Source: Curtobacterium pusillum
Lineage (GTDB): Bacteria > Actinomycetota > Actinomycetes > Actinomycetales > Microbacteriaceae
Length of the DNA stretch: 64,000 nucleotides
Direction of reading: 5' to 3'
Assembly: GCF_007680845.1 (NCBI RefSeq)
Contig: NZ_VEIY01000004.1
Location: forward strand, 266,410 to 330,409
The translations under genes and the position numbers were made by a program. Shown here piece by piece: positions 25,646 to 34,490 of the stretch. Under the pieces are notes generated by a model, which was not told the DNA's origin, did no database searches, and saw only the letters and a list, made by a program, of their open reading frames with translations. How positions within the stretch are numbered: position 1 is the stretch's first letter; every line of letters starts with the position of its first letter.

Positions 25646-27697
25646 ATGACGTTCAGACGTGCAGGGGGAGCCGCGCTCGGCTTCGTGGGTGGCAGTGTGC
25701 TCGCCGGGTTGCTGGTGGGGGTCGGCGTGACGCCGGTGCTGGCGGTGGCGGGCGTGGGGACGACGTCCGCGATCGGGGTGTTCGACTCGCTCCCGGAGTA
25801 CATCGAGATCGGCCAGCTGCCGCAGCGCAACGAGGTCTGGGCGTACCGCGGCGGTCAGCCCGTGCACCTGGCGAACGTGTGGGCGCAGAACCGGCAGTCA
25901 CTCACCCTCGACCAGATCAGCGACACGCTCGAGCACGCCGCGGTGGACGGTGAGGACAAGCGCTTCCGCGAGACGGGCGGGGTCGACGCGACGAGCCTGA
26001 TCCGATCGCTCGTGAGCATCATCGCCTCCGGTGGGAAGGGCGGCTCGGGCGGCTCGACGCTGACGATGCAGCTCGTGCGGAACATCAAGCTCGAGCAGGC
26101 GAGCCAGCTCCCCACCGCCGAGCAACGGGACGCCGCGACGAAGGAGGCGACGAAGCGCACCGCGGACCGCAAGCTCGCCGAGGTGAAGCTCGCGATCGGT
26201 CTGGCGAAGCAGTACTCGAAGGACGAGATCCTCGCCGCGTACCTCAACATCGCGTACTTCGGCGACCAGACGTACGGGGTGCAGGCCGCCGCGCAGCACT
26301 ACTACGGCAAGGACGCCACGGACCTGAGCCCGGCCGAGGCGGCGTCGCTCATCGCGATCGTGCAGTGGCCCGAGCGCCGGGATCTGTCGTCCCCGTCCCA
26401 CTACCCCGACAACACCGCGCGGCGCGACGTCATCCTCCGGTCCATGCACGACCAGGGCCACCTGACGCGTGCGCAGCTCACCGAGGCGCTCGCCGCGGAG
26501 CCCTCCCGGTACGTCCGGCTCACGCCGCCGCAGCAGGGGTGCGAGGCCGTCGCCCGCGGCGCCGAGTACTTCTGCGCGTACGCGGTCACGGTGGCGCAGG
26601 ACCTCCCGCAGCTCGGCCCGACGGAGGACCGGCGCGCGGATGCTTGGCGAACCGGCGGCTACCGCATCCAGACGACGCTCGACCTCGACCGCAACGCGGA
26701 GCAGAAGGCGCTGCTCGACCGGTACGACCCGAGCACCGAGTCGCGGTTCGCCCTCGGCGCCACGCTCGACACCGTCGAAGCGGGAACGGGCCGTGTCCTG
26801 ACGATGGCGCAGAACACCGACTACGACCGGTCGCCCGACGCCCCGGCGACCGCGACATCGTTGAACTACGCGACCGACGAGGCGAACGGCGGCTCGACCG
26901 GGTTCCAGGTCGGGTCGACGTACAAGCTGTTCACGCTGCTGCGCTGGCTCGAGTCCGGCCGCAGCCCGGACGCGGTCGTGGACGGCACCCGGCACGAACG
27001 GAGCACCTGGACGCAGTGCGGGCAGACCATCGAGCGGGCCTGGAACCCGAAGAACGACTCACCGGGGCAGACCGGGCCGTACTCGGTCCGTCAGGCCACG
27101 GCGCAGTCGGTCAACGCGGCCTACGCGTCGATGGCCGCACAGCTCGACCTCTGCGACATCCGGGACGTCGCCGCCCGACTCGGCGTGCACCCGGCGCGCG
27201 GCGGCGAGCTCCCGGCGAACCCGGCGTCCGTGCTCGGGACGACCAGCATCGCGCCGCTCACGATGGCGGCGGCGTACGCGGGCGTCGCGAACGGTGGCCG
27301 GTACTGCGCCCCGGTCGTGATCGACCAGGTCACGGGGCCGGACGGCGAGGAACTGGGCGGCCAGCCGAGGACGTGCACGCAGGCGGTGTCCGCGACGGTC
27401 GCGGCGACGGCGTTCGCGGTGATGCAGGGGGCGTTCCGCGGTGGGACGGCGACCGGCGGCCAGACTCCGGACGGCGCGACGCTGTTCGGCAAGACCGGGA
27501 CGACCGACGCGGCGGACCAGATCTGGCTCGTCGGGGGGACGACCCGTGCGGTGACGGCGTACTGGCAGGGGAACACCGACGGCGGGCAGGCGAACCTCCG
27601 GCACCACGACAACGTCGAGGGGACGTACGCGAGCACCAGGGCCGCGGTGTGGCGGCAGGCGCAGGCGGGGGTGAACGCCGCGCTCGGCGTGGGGTGA
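25646..27697 (+). CDS. class A penicillin-binding protein (transglycosylase/transpeptidase)
   Basis: A 683-residue bifunctional peptidoglycan synthase. One N-terminal membrane anchor is at residues about 8-38. The GT51 domain has the catalytic Glu in GEDKRF (102-107) and GGSTLTMQL (135-143). The transpeptidase domain has the active-site GSTYK (Ser424, Lys427), SVN (488-490) and KTGTT (616-620). It polymerises and cross-links lipid II-derived glycan at the outer face of the membrane. The protein is somewhat shorter than typical PBP1a and has no PASTA domain. It has its own promoter region after the upstream terminator. Confidence 0.93.
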   Translation: MTFRRAGGAALGFVGGSVLAGLLVGVGVTPVLAVAGVGTTSAIGVFDSLPEYIEIGQLPQRNEVWAYRGGQPVHLANVWAQNRQSLTLDQISDTLEHAAVDGEDKRFRETGGVDATSLIRSLVSIIASGGKGGSGGSTLTMQLVRNIKLEQASQLPTAEQRDAATKEATKRTADRKLAEVKLAIGLAKQYSKDEILAAYLNIAYFGDQTYGVQAAAQHYYGKDATDLSPAEAASLIAIVQWPERRDLSSPSHYPDNTARRDVILRSMHDQGHLTRAQLTEALAAEPSRYVRLTPPQQGCEAVARGAEYFCAYAVTVAQDLPQLGPTEDRRADAWRTGGYRIQTTLDLDRNAEQKALLDRYDPSTESRFALGATLDTVEAGTGRVLTMAQNTDYDRSPDAPATATSLNYATDEANGGSTGFQVGSTYKLFTLLRWLESGRSPDAVVDGTRHERSTWTQCGQTIERAWNPKNDSPGQTGPYSVRQATAQSVNAAYASMAAQLDLCDIRDVAARLGVHPARGGELPANPASVLGTTSIAPLTMAAAYAGVANGGRYCAPVVIDQVTGPDGEELGGQPRTCTQAVSATVAATAFAVMQGAFRGGTATGGQTPDGATLFGKTGTTDAADQIWLVGGTTRAVTAYWQGNTDGGQANLRHHDNVEGTYASTRAAVWRQAQAGVNAALGVG

Positions 27698-27744
27698 GGC
27701 ACCGGGCCCTGTCCCGACCTGCGTTTGGTGGCTACGCTTCGTCC

Positions 27745-28575
27745 ATGGCGGACAACGCCCTCGGCGACTACCTCCGCGCGCGACGCGAGGCCGTGCGCCC
27801 CTCCGACGTGGGACTGCGCGCGGACGGCAACCGGCGCCGCGTCGCCGGGCTCCGGCGTGAAGAGGTCGCCGTGCTCGCCGGGATCAGCGCCGAGTACTAC
27901 CTCCGACTCGAACAGGGTCGCGAGCGGCACCCGTCGGACCAGGTCCTCGGTGGACTCGTGCGCGCGCTGCACCTCGGTCCGTCGTCCGAGGCGTTCCTGC
28001 ACCGTCTGGTGCACGACCGCCCGGAGCGGGGCGGGCCGCCGGCCGGCACCCCGGACGAGATCGAGCGTCTCACGCTGTTCGTCGAGGCGCTCGCCGCCCC
28101 GGCCTACGTCCACGACCGGGTCCTCGAGGTCGTCGTGGCGAACCCCGCGGCCGAGGCGCTGTCGCCGGCGTTCCGCCCGGGCGTCAACCTCATGACGGCC
28201 GCGTTCGAGGACGACGCGCTCCGCGAGCTCTACGTCAACCACGACGAGATGACCGTCCGGCTCGTGTCGTACCTCCGCGCGCAGGCCGCGGTGCCGCCGC
28301 TCGACCCGAGGCTGCCCGAGCTCGTCGCCGGTCTGTCCGAACGGAGCCCGCGGTTCGCGGCGCTCTGGGCGCGGCAGGACGTCGAAGCACGCTCGAGCGG
28401 CGTCAACCGTCTCCTGCACCCGGTCGTCGGGCCGCTCGAGCTGCGCTTCGAACGCCTCTGCACGGCGGGCACCGACCACCCCGTGGTGGTGGTGTATCAC
28501 GCCGAGCGGGGGAGCCCTTCGGAGGCGGCACTGGCGCTGCTGACGTCCTCATCGGTCCGGGCGACCCCGGCATGA
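27745..28575 (+). CDS. XRE-family regulator with MmyB-like ligand-binding domain
   Basis: A 276-residue protein. The HTH is near residues 30-65 (RRVAGLRREEVAVLAGISAEYYLRLEQGRERHPS), the classic MmyB-like signature, followed by a PAS-like MmyB domain (AYVHDRVLEVVVANPAAEALS). These often repress neighbouring redox or SDR genes and bind small ligands. ATG 27745 is chosen over the long upstream frame. The last 79 bases overlap the convergent hydrolase gene. Confidence 0.88.
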   Translation: MADNALGDYLRARREAVRPSDVGLRADGNRRRVAGLRREEVAVLAGISAEYYLRLEQGRERHPSDQVLGGLVRALHLGPSSEAFLHRLVHDRPERGGPPAGTPDEIERLTLFVEALAAPAYVHDRVLEVVVANPAAEALSPAFRPGVNLMTAAFEDDALRELYVNHDEMTVRLVSYLRAQAAVPPLDPRLPELVAGLSERSPRFAALWARQDVEARSSGVNRLLHPVVGPLELRFERLCTAGTDHPVVVVYHAERGSPSEAALALLTSSSVRATPA

Positions 28576-29375
28576 AGCCCCTGGTCCTCGAGCCAGGCGA
28601 GGGTCGCGTCGGCGATGTCCCGCCAGCCGGAGTCGATCGTCAGCGAGTGGCCGCGGCCGGCGAACTCGCGGTACTCGGTCACGGACGGGCCGCCCTCGTA
28701 CAGCTTGGCCACCGCGACGGTCACCGACCGGGGGACGGTGTGGTCCTCGGTGCCCGAGACGAGGAGCAGCGGCCCGCGCTCGGCACCGTGCGTCTCGATC
28801 GTCGCGGGTGAGTCCTTGACGAAGTTCGCGGTGGCGTCCTCGAACAGCGGCCGGCCCGGACCGGGGATCGTCCACGCAGCGAACAGCGCGTCGGACTCCT
28901 CCTCGGGGATCGCGTTCCCGAAGGCGTAGCGGAACTGCTTCGCGGTGAGCGCCACGGTCCGCTTCCGGTTCGCGGGGTTCCCGAGCACCGGCAGGCCGGC
29001 CCGGAGCTGGGCGAACGGCAGGATCTTCACGCCCTTGATCGGTGCCGGGTCGATGGCGACCGCTGCGCGGGCGAAGCCGTGGGCGAGCAGCTCCTGCGCG
29101 ATGAGGCCACCGAACGAGTGCCCGACGACGACCGGTCGCTCGCCGGACTCCTCGATGATCGTGGCGTAGTGCCGGCAGATCGCCTCGATGCCGACGTCAT
29201 CGAGGCCGCTGGGGTCGGCGCGTGTCGCCTCGACGGTCTCGAGGTCGCCTGGCCAGCCGGGCGCGGTCGGGGCGTACCCGGCGTCGGTGAAGTGGTCGAC
29301 CCAGGGTTGCCAGGCGGACGCGTGGATCCACAGACCGTGGACGAAGAGGACGGGGACGGGGGTGGTACCGGTCAT
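28497..29375 (-). CDS. alpha/beta hydrolase
   Basis: A 292-residue hydrolase with VLFVHGLWIHASAWQPW and a nucleophile elbow GHSFGG (Ser87). Asp is in SGTEDHTVP and the His in FAGRGHSLTID. It is cytosolic. ATG 29375 begins MTGTTPVPV. The C-terminal 26 residues or so are encoded opposite the end of the XRE gene. It is the second gene after the SDR on the same strand (86-base gap), so the SDR and hydrolase genes may form one unit controlled by the convergent MmyB regulator, as in other genomes (inference). Confidence 0.86.
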   Translation of the reverse strand: MTGTTPVPVLFVHGLWIHASAWQPWVDHFTDAGYAPTAPGWPGDLETVEATRADPSGLDDVGIEAICRHYATIIEESGERPVVVGHSFGGLIAQELLAHGFARAAVAIDPAPIKGVKILPFAQLRAGLPVLGNPANRKRTVALTAKQFRYAFGNAIPEEESDALFAAWTIPGPGRPLFEDATANFVKDSPATIETHGAERGPLLLVSGTEDHTVPRSVTVAVAKLYEGGPSVTEYREFAGRGHSLTIDSGWRDIADATLAWLEDQGLHAGVARTDEDVSSASAASEGLPRSA

Positions 29376-29461
29376 GTCGGGCTCCTGCTCGGTGGTGGGC
29401 GGCGACGCGGGGTGCGTCGCCCGGTGGGTGAGTGGGTCAGTTGGTCGAGGGGGTCGCGGGG

Positions 29462-30256
29462 TCAGAGGGTCTTGACGAGCCCGCCGTCGATGAGGAAGTC
29501 GGCACCGGTCACGTTGCCGGCGCGGTCGCTCGCGAGCAGCAGCACGAGGTCCGCGACCTCGCCGGGCTCGGTGAACCGGCCGGTGCTGAAGCCGCCCTGC
29601 GCCGCGATCGCCTCGCGCTTCGCGGTCTCGAAGTCGACGCCCCGCGTGGCGGCGACGGTCGCGGCGACCCCGTGCTCGCCGAGCCAGAGCGGCGTGGAGA
29701 CCGGGCCGGGGCTGATCGTGTTGAACCGGATGCCGTCCGGACCGAACTCCTTCGACAGCGCCTTCGAGAGGTTCCAGACCGCGGCCTTCGCGGCGGAGTA
29801 GTCGACGACGAACGGGTCCGGCAGGAACGCGTTCACGGAGCCGATCGTGACGACGGTGCCGCCACCGCGTCGGCGCATGCCCGGGACGGTCGCCCGGATC
29901 GCCCGGACGGCGGAGAAGAAGCTCAACCGGAACGTCCGGTCCCACTCGTCGTCGTCGACGGCGAGGAACCCCTCGGTGCGTGGTGTGACCGCGCCGACGT
30001 TGTTCACGAGGACGTCCACGCCGCCGAGCTCCTCGGCACGCGCGACGAGTTCGGCGGCGCCGTCTGGGGTGGCGAGGTCGACCGTGACGGCGGTGACCCG
30101 TCCGGTGGCGACCAGGTCGGCGAGCTCGGGGGAGATCGTCCGGGATCCGGTGACGACGCGGGCGCCCTCGTCGACGAGGGCTCGGGCGACGGCGAGGCCG
30201 ATCCCGGAACTGGCGCCGGTGACGACGGCCACCCGGTCGGTGAGGTGCAGGTCCAT
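29462..30256 (-). CDS. SDR family oxidoreductase
   Basis: A 264-residue classical short-chain dehydrogenase. The cofactor motif TGASSGIG is at residues 13-20, NNVG follows, and the catalytic Ser is in VTIGSVN. The catalytic pair is in DYSAAKAAV (YxxxK), and the C-terminal GADFLIDGGLV ends the fold. The Gly motif followed by an Arg region suggests NADP(H). ATG 30256 (MDLHLTDRVAV) is preferred to the GTG two codons upstream. The substrate is unknown. Confidence 0.9.
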   Translation of the reverse strand: MDLHLTDRVAVVTGASSGIGLAVARALVDEGARVVTGSRTISPELADLVATGRVTAVTVDLATPDGAAELVARAEELGGVDVLVNNVGAVTPRTEGFLAVDDDEWDRTFRLSFFSAVRAIRATVPGMRRRGGGTVVTIGSVNAFLPDPFVVDYSAAKAAVWNLSKALSKEFGPDGIRFNTISPGPVSTPLWLGEHGVAATVAATRGVDFETAKREAIAAQGGFSTGRFTEPGEVADLVLLLASDRAGNVTGADFLIDGGLVKTL

Positions 30257-30354
30257 GGCCACACGCTAGGGAGGCCGGTCCGCCCGGCGCGTGCTCGCGC
30301 TTCTCCTGGTAGCCGCGCTCCCAGGATGCGTCCGGCGTGTGCAGCGGGGCCACA

Positions 30355-30402
30355 GACGGACGGGAGGCGCGGTGCCAGTTGGCACCGCGCCTCCCGTCCG
30401 TC
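30355..30402. terminator. GGAGGCGCGGTG palindrome
   Basis: A 23-bp stem (30355-30377 with 30380-30402) with only two central bases, including GACGGACGGGAGGCGCGGTG. It lies 12 bases downstream of the siderophore-binding protein stop and is placed to end that operon. The real RNA loop would be slightly larger than two bases. Confidence 0.85.
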
Positions 30403-30414
30403 AGGTGGTGGGGA

Positions 30415-31437
30415 CTAGGACAGCTTCTTGCTGTCCTCGAGCCAGCCCGCGAGCTTCTGCATGTACTCGGCCTGCGAGACGTAGTCGAGGGCCGGGAAGG
30501 TCCAGCTGTGCACCTGGCCCGCCTGGAGCGCGGCGTTGTCGGCGAAGGTCGGCTGCTTCTCGAGGTCGGCGACCTGGTAGCCCTGCTGCGACAGCAGGAT
30601 CACGTCACCGGAGATCTGTCCGGCGTTCTCCCACGAGTAGATGCCCCAGTAGAAGCCCTTCGGCTTCGGGTTGACGAAGTCGACGCCGTAGGACGTGTAC
30701 ATCTGCAGCGTCGGCTCGTCGGCCGGACGGGTGACGTACGCGCCGTCGCCGTCGGCGTACATCGAGACGACGGAGAGGTCGGTGTCCTTCGCGACCTTCT
30801 CGAGCTCGTCGGCGGCGGTGTCGAATCGCTTCTCGGCCTTCTCGACCGTGGACTCCTTCGCGCCCAGCGACTCGGCGAGGTCGGTGATCTTCTCGATGAC
30901 GTCCTCGCCCTTGCCGCCCCACTTGACCTGCACGACCGGGGCGATCGCCTGGATCTGCTTCTGCTGCGCCATGTCCTTGAAGCCGTAGCCGGGCTGGGTG
31001 GTGTCGAGCGTGCCCTTCTCGTCGGTCGGGTAGACCGAGGTCACGACGAGGTCCGGCTTGAGCGCGGCGAGCTCCTCGAGGTCGATGTCGCCGTAGGCCT
31101 CGCCGAGCTGGGTGATGCCGTCCGTGTCGAGGTCCGTGAAGCGGGCGTCCTTCGCCATCGTCAGCTGCCCGAAGGTGCCGACGGGCTTGAGTCCGTACTC
31201 GATGAACGAGATGGCGAGGTCGTTGAGGACGACGACGCGCTTCGGGGTGTGGTCGACCTTGACGGTGGTGCCGGTGGCGTCCTCGTACGACCACGCGCCG
31301 CCGGACGCGGCGGTGCTGCCGCTGCCGGCGCTGTCGTCGGAGCTGTTCGCACTGGAGCAGCCGGCGAGGAGGAGGGCCGAGACGGCCACGGAGGTCACGA
31401 GGGCGGCACGGAGGGTGCTGCGGCGGGGGATCTTCAC
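30415..31437 (-). CDS. iron-siderophore ABC transporter substrate-binding lipoprotein
   Basis: A 340-residue FecB/FepB-like binding lipoprotein. The signal peptide ends in the lipobox LLLAGC with lipid-acceptor Cys27, followed by a Ser/Ala-rich linker and the periplasmic-binding-protein fold (KRVVVLNDLAISFIEYG, LKPDLVVTSVYP). It would capture a ferric siderophore outside the membrane and deliver it to the two FecCD permeases. The start is GTG 31437, and a DtxR-type iron box ends two bases from it. It is the last gene of the iron unit, 11 bases after the ATPase stop. Confidence 0.92.
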   Translation of the reverse strand: MKIPRRSTLRAALVTSVAVSALLLAGCSSANSSDDSAGSGSTAASGGAWSYEDATGTTVKVDHTPKRVVVLNDLAISFIEYGLKPVGTFGQLTMAKDARFTDLDTDGITQLGEAYGDIDLEELAALKPDLVVTSVYPTDEKGTLDTTQPGYGFKDMAQQKQIQAIAPVVQVKWGGKGEDVIEKITDLAESLGAKESTVEKAEKRFDTAADELEKVAKDTDLSVVSMYADGDGAYVTRPADEPTLQMYTSYGVDFVNPKPKGFYWGIYSWENAGQISGDVILLSQQGYQVADLEKQPTFADNAALQAGQVHSWTFPALDYVSQAEYMQKLAGWLEDSKKLS

Positions 31438-31438
31438 G

Positions 31439-31457
31439 TTAGGAGAGGCTAACCTAA
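31439..31457. promoter_or_regulatory. DtxR/IdeR-type iron box at the substrate-binding protein gene
   Basis: TTAGGAGAGGCTAACCTAA matches the DtxR consensus TTAGGTTAGGCTAACCTAA at 17 of 19 positions. It overlaps the stop codon of the ATPase gene and abuts the GTG start of the binding-protein gene. This points to a separate, iron-repressed and possibly leaderless promoter inside the operon. Confidence 0.85.
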
Positions 31458-32309
31458 GTTCCCGGCGGACGCGAGTTCCGTCTCACGACGGGTGTCGCGG
31501 AACGTGTCGTGCTCGTCGGCCTCGGGGACGATCATCGGTGCGCCCGTCACCGGGTCGGGGACCACCCGCGCGTGCAGCCCGAACGCCCGCTCGAGGAGCG
31601 CCGGCGTGAGGACGTCCTCGGGGGTGCCGTCCGCCGCGATGCCGCCGTCGTGCAGGACGACGAGCCGGTCCGAGTAGCGGGCGGCGAGGGTGAGGTCGTG
31701 CAGCACCATCACGACCGTCGACCCCTGCTCGCGGTTGAGCCGCCGGACGAGTCGGAGCACCTCGAGCTGGTGTGCCAGGTCGAGGTACGTGGTGGGTTCG
31801 TCGAGCAGGAGCGTCTCCGCTTGCTGCGCGACGACGAGCGCGATCCAGGCGCGCTGCCGCTGCCCACCGGAGAGGCTCGCGACGTCCCGGTGCGCGACCT
31901 CGGTGAGCCCCGTCGCGGCGATGGCCTCCTCGGCGACGGCGGCGTCGTCCGCGGTCCACGGCTTCGCCCAGGACTGGTGCGGGTTCCGGCCCCGCATCAC
32001 GAGGTCGAGCACGCTCGTGCCGGCCGGTGCCACCGGGGACTGCGGCAGGATCGCGAGCTTCTTCGCCACCTGGCGGTTCGGTTCCTTGCGGATCGGCGCG
32101 CCGTCGAGGTGGACCTCGCCGGCCTGCGGCTTGAGCACGCGCCCGAGGGCCTTCAACAGCGTGGACTTGCCACACCCGTTCGCGCCGAGGAACGTCGTCA
32201 CGGTGCCGCGTTCGATCCGGAGGTCCAGGTCGGTGAGGACGGGGTGCCGGTCGTAGCCGACCGAGAGGCCGCGGGCCTCGAGGACGGGCGTCGTGGTGCG
32301 GTCGGTCAT
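31449..32309 (-). CDS. iron-siderophore ABC transporter ATP-binding protein
   Basis: A 286-residue FecE/FepC-type ATPase with Walker A GANGCGKST (42-50), signature ASLSGGQRQRAWIA, Walker B LLLDEPTTYLDL and the H-loop in VMVLHDLTLAA. ATG 32309 overlaps the TGA of the permease gene. It powers import by the two adjacent FecCD-type permeases. Confidence 0.93.
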   Translation of the reverse strand: MTDRTTTPVLEARGLSVGYDRHPVLTDLDLRIERGTVTTFLGANGCGKSTLLKALGRVLKPQAGEVHLDGAPIRKEPNRQVAKKLAILPQSPVAPAGTSVLDLVMRGRNPHQSWAKPWTADDAAVAEEAIAATGLTEVAHRDVASLSGGQRQRAWIALVVAQQAETLLLDEPTTYLDLAHQLEVLRLVRRLNREQGSTVVMVLHDLTLAARYSDRLVVLHDGGIAADGTPEDVLTPALLERAFGLHARVVPDPVTGAPMIVPEADEHDTFRDTRRETELASAGNLG

Positions 32310-33385
32310 CGGGACATCTCCTTGCGGTGACGGATGAGGAGCCAGATCAGGTACGGGGCGCCGATCACGGTCGTGACGATGCCGACCGGCACCTGCCACG
32401 GGAAGGCCGAACGGGCGAGGAGGTCGGCGGCGAGGACGAGCACGGCGCCGAGCGCTCCCGCGAGCAGGAGCGGTGGACGGTTCGTGCCCGCGAGCCGGAG
32501 GCCGATCTGCGGCACGACGAACGCCACGAAGCCCACCGGGCCCGCTGCGGCGACCGCGGCGGCGGTGAGGACGACCGCGAGGGCGATCACCACGAGCCGG
32601 TGACGCTGGACGGCCAGACCGATGCCCGTGGCGACCTCGTCGCCGAGCTGGCCGATCCCGAGTGCCGCGCTCGTGGCGAGGGCGAGGGGAACCGCGATCG
32701 CGGCGACGACCAGCAGCGGCCAGACGCTCGACCACGACGTGCTCGACAGACTGCCGACGAGCCACTGCGACGCCGCGGTGGCGACGGTGATCTTCGCCCG
32801 GACGAGCAGGTAGCTCGTGACCGCGTCGAGCGTCGCGCTCACCCCGATGCCCACGAGGACCAACCGGTAGCTCTGCACGCCGCCGCGCCAGCCCAGGCCG
32901 TACACGACGACCGCGGCGACGAGCGCACCGATCGTCGCCGCCACCGGGATGCCGCCGCCGAGGACGATCGACGACACCGAGTACGTGCCGCCGCCCAGGA
33001 CGATCGCAGCCACGGCACCGACGCTCGCGCCGGACGTCACGCCGATGATGTCGGGTGTGCCGAGGGGGTTCCGCGTGAAGGTCTGCGTGAGGGCGCCGGC
33101 GACGCCGAGGGTCAGGCCGACGAGCGCTCCGGTGAGGACTCGGGGGAGGCGCAGGGTCTCCACGATGAACGCCTCTGGGCCGGTCTCGAGGCCGAGCAGG
33201 GACCGGATGACGGTCACCGGCGGGATCCACGTCGAGCCGATCGCCACGCCGAGGACGAGGAGGAGGCCGGCCGTGCCGATCGCGGCGACCGTGTACCAGA
33301 AGACGCGGGGGCGCCAGGGGAGCCCGATCGGGCCGACGACGATGCCGCGGCGGCCGGAAGTGCGTGCGGCGTCGGGGGCGGTCAC
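32306..33385 (-). CDS. FecCD-family siderophore ABC transporter permease
   Basis: A 359-residue permease with nine to ten hydrophobic segments and family motifs LRLPRVLTGALVGLTLGVAG, TRNPLGTPDIIGVTSGAS and GPVGFVAFVVPQIGLRLAG. GTG 33385 overlaps the end of the first permease gene by four bases, so the subunits are translationally coupled and form a heterodimeric channel with it. Confidence 0.93.
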   Translation of the reverse strand: MTAPDAARTSGRRGIVVGPIGLPWRPRVFWYTVAAIGTAGLLLVLGVAIGSTWIPPVTVIRSLLGLETGPEAFIVETLRLPRVLTGALVGLTLGVAGALTQTFTRNPLGTPDIIGVTSGASVGAVAAIVLGGGTYSVSSIVLGGGIPVAATIGALVAAVVVYGLGWRGGVQSYRLVLVGIGVSATLDAVTSYLLVRAKITVATAASQWLVGSLSSTSWSSVWPLLVVAAIAVPLALATSAALGIGQLGDEVATGIGLAVQRHRLVVIALAVVLTAAAVAAAGPVGFVAFVVPQIGLRLAGTNRPPLLLAGALGAVLVLAADLLARSAFPWQVPVGIVTTVIGAPYLIWLLIRHRKEMSR

Positions 33386-34470
33386 AGCGACACCAGCGAT
33401 CGCCGGCGGGCGACGGCGACGAACACCGGACCGCCGATCACGGCGAGGACGATGCCGACCTCCACCTCGGAGAACCCACCGATCAGCCGCCCGACCACGT
33501 CCGCGAGCAGCACCAGCGCCGCCCCGACGAGCGCCGACACCGGCAGGGTCCAGCGGTGTCCGGTCCCGACCAGCGCCCGGGCGACGTGCGGCACGGTGAG
33601 CCCGACGAAGCCGATCGGCCCCGCGGCCGCAGTGGCACCGGCGGCGAGCAGCGTGATGCCGCCGAGTCCGACGAGCCGCGCCACCACGACGTTCTCGCCG
33701 AGGCCCTTCGCCAGGTCGGTGCCGAGCCCCAGGGCGTCGAGCGCACGGACGTTGCACACCGCGAGCACCAGGCCGGCGACGAGGAACGGCCACACAGCGC
33801 CGAGCACGTCGAGCTGCCGGGCTGCGAGGGACCCCACCACCCAGAGTCGGTAGGCGTCGAGCGAGTCCTGGTCGGTCAGCACGACGAACGACGTCAGCGC
33901 GCCGAGCAGGGCGGAGACCGCTGCCCCCGCGAGTGCGAGCGGCACCGGGCTCGCCGTCCCGCTGCCCGCGATCGTCACCGAGAAGACGACGACGCTCGCC
34001 ACGAGGGCACCGACGAGTGCGAACCACACGGTGGCGCCGGCGCTCGTCACCCCGAAGACGTAGACGCCGATGACGACGGCGAGGCCGGCGCCGGAGGAGA
34101 CCCCGAACAGCCCGGGGTCGGCGAGCGGGTTGCGCGTGTGTCCCTGCATGAGGAGTCCGGCGATGCCCAGCGCCGCGCCGATCGTCGCCCCGATGAGCGT
34201 GCGCGGGATCCGCGAGCCCCAGACGATCGCCTCGTCGGTGCCGCTCCCGGTGCGGGTGAGGCCGGCGATCACCCGGTCGACCCCGATCCGGTTGCTGCCG
34301 AGGAGCATGCTCGCGACGGCGACGAGCGCGAGCACCACCACGAGGGCGACGATCACGGCGACCCGTCGACGGACGGCTGCGCGATGGACGCCGAGCGCCG
34401 CGTCCGGGTCGGTGGCACGGCCCTCCACGACGGAGGCCAGAGCAGGGATGGGGGCTGGCACGGAGATCAT
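33382..34470 (-). CDS. FecCD-family siderophore ABC transporter permease
   Basis: A 362-residue FecC/FepD-like permease. The N-terminal part is hydrophilic, then LGSNRIGVDRVIAGLTRTG, SRIPRTLIGATIGAALGIAG and TRNPLADPGLFGVSSGA are clear. It is the first gene of the iron operon, and ATG 34470 is separated from the divergent siderophore-interacting protein gene by only 19 bases. Those bases are occupied by an iron box. A GTG around codon 15 is a possible later start because the gap leaves no room for a promoter. Confidence 0.91.
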   Translation of the reverse strand: MISVPAPIPALASVVEGRATDPDAALGVHRAAVRRRVAVIVALVVVLALVAVASMLLGSNRIGVDRVIAGLTRTGSGTDEAIVWGSRIPRTLIGATIGAALGIAGLLMQGHTRNPLADPGLFGVSSGAGLAVVIGVYVFGVTSAGATVWFALVGALVASVVVFSVTIAGSGTASPVPLALAGAAVSALLGALTSFVVLTDQDSLDAYRLWVVGSLAARQLDVLGAVWPFLVAGLVLAVCNVRALDALGLGTDLAKGLGENVVVARLVGLGGITLLAAGATAAAGPIGFVGLTVPHVARALVGTGHRWTLPVSALVGAALVLLADVVGRLIGGFSEVEVGIVLAVIGGPVFVAVARRRSLVSL

Positions 34471-34471
34471 C

Positions 34472-34490
34472 TTAGGTTAGCCTTGCCTCA
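34472..34490. promoter_or_regulatory. DtxR/IdeR-type iron box between divergent siderophore genes
   Basis: TTAGGTTAGCCTTGCCTCA matches the DtxR consensus at 15 of 19 positions. It fills the space between the divergent start codons at 34470 and 34490. One box can therefore repress both the permease operon and the siderophore-interacting protein gene when iron is plentiful. Confidence 0.8.
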
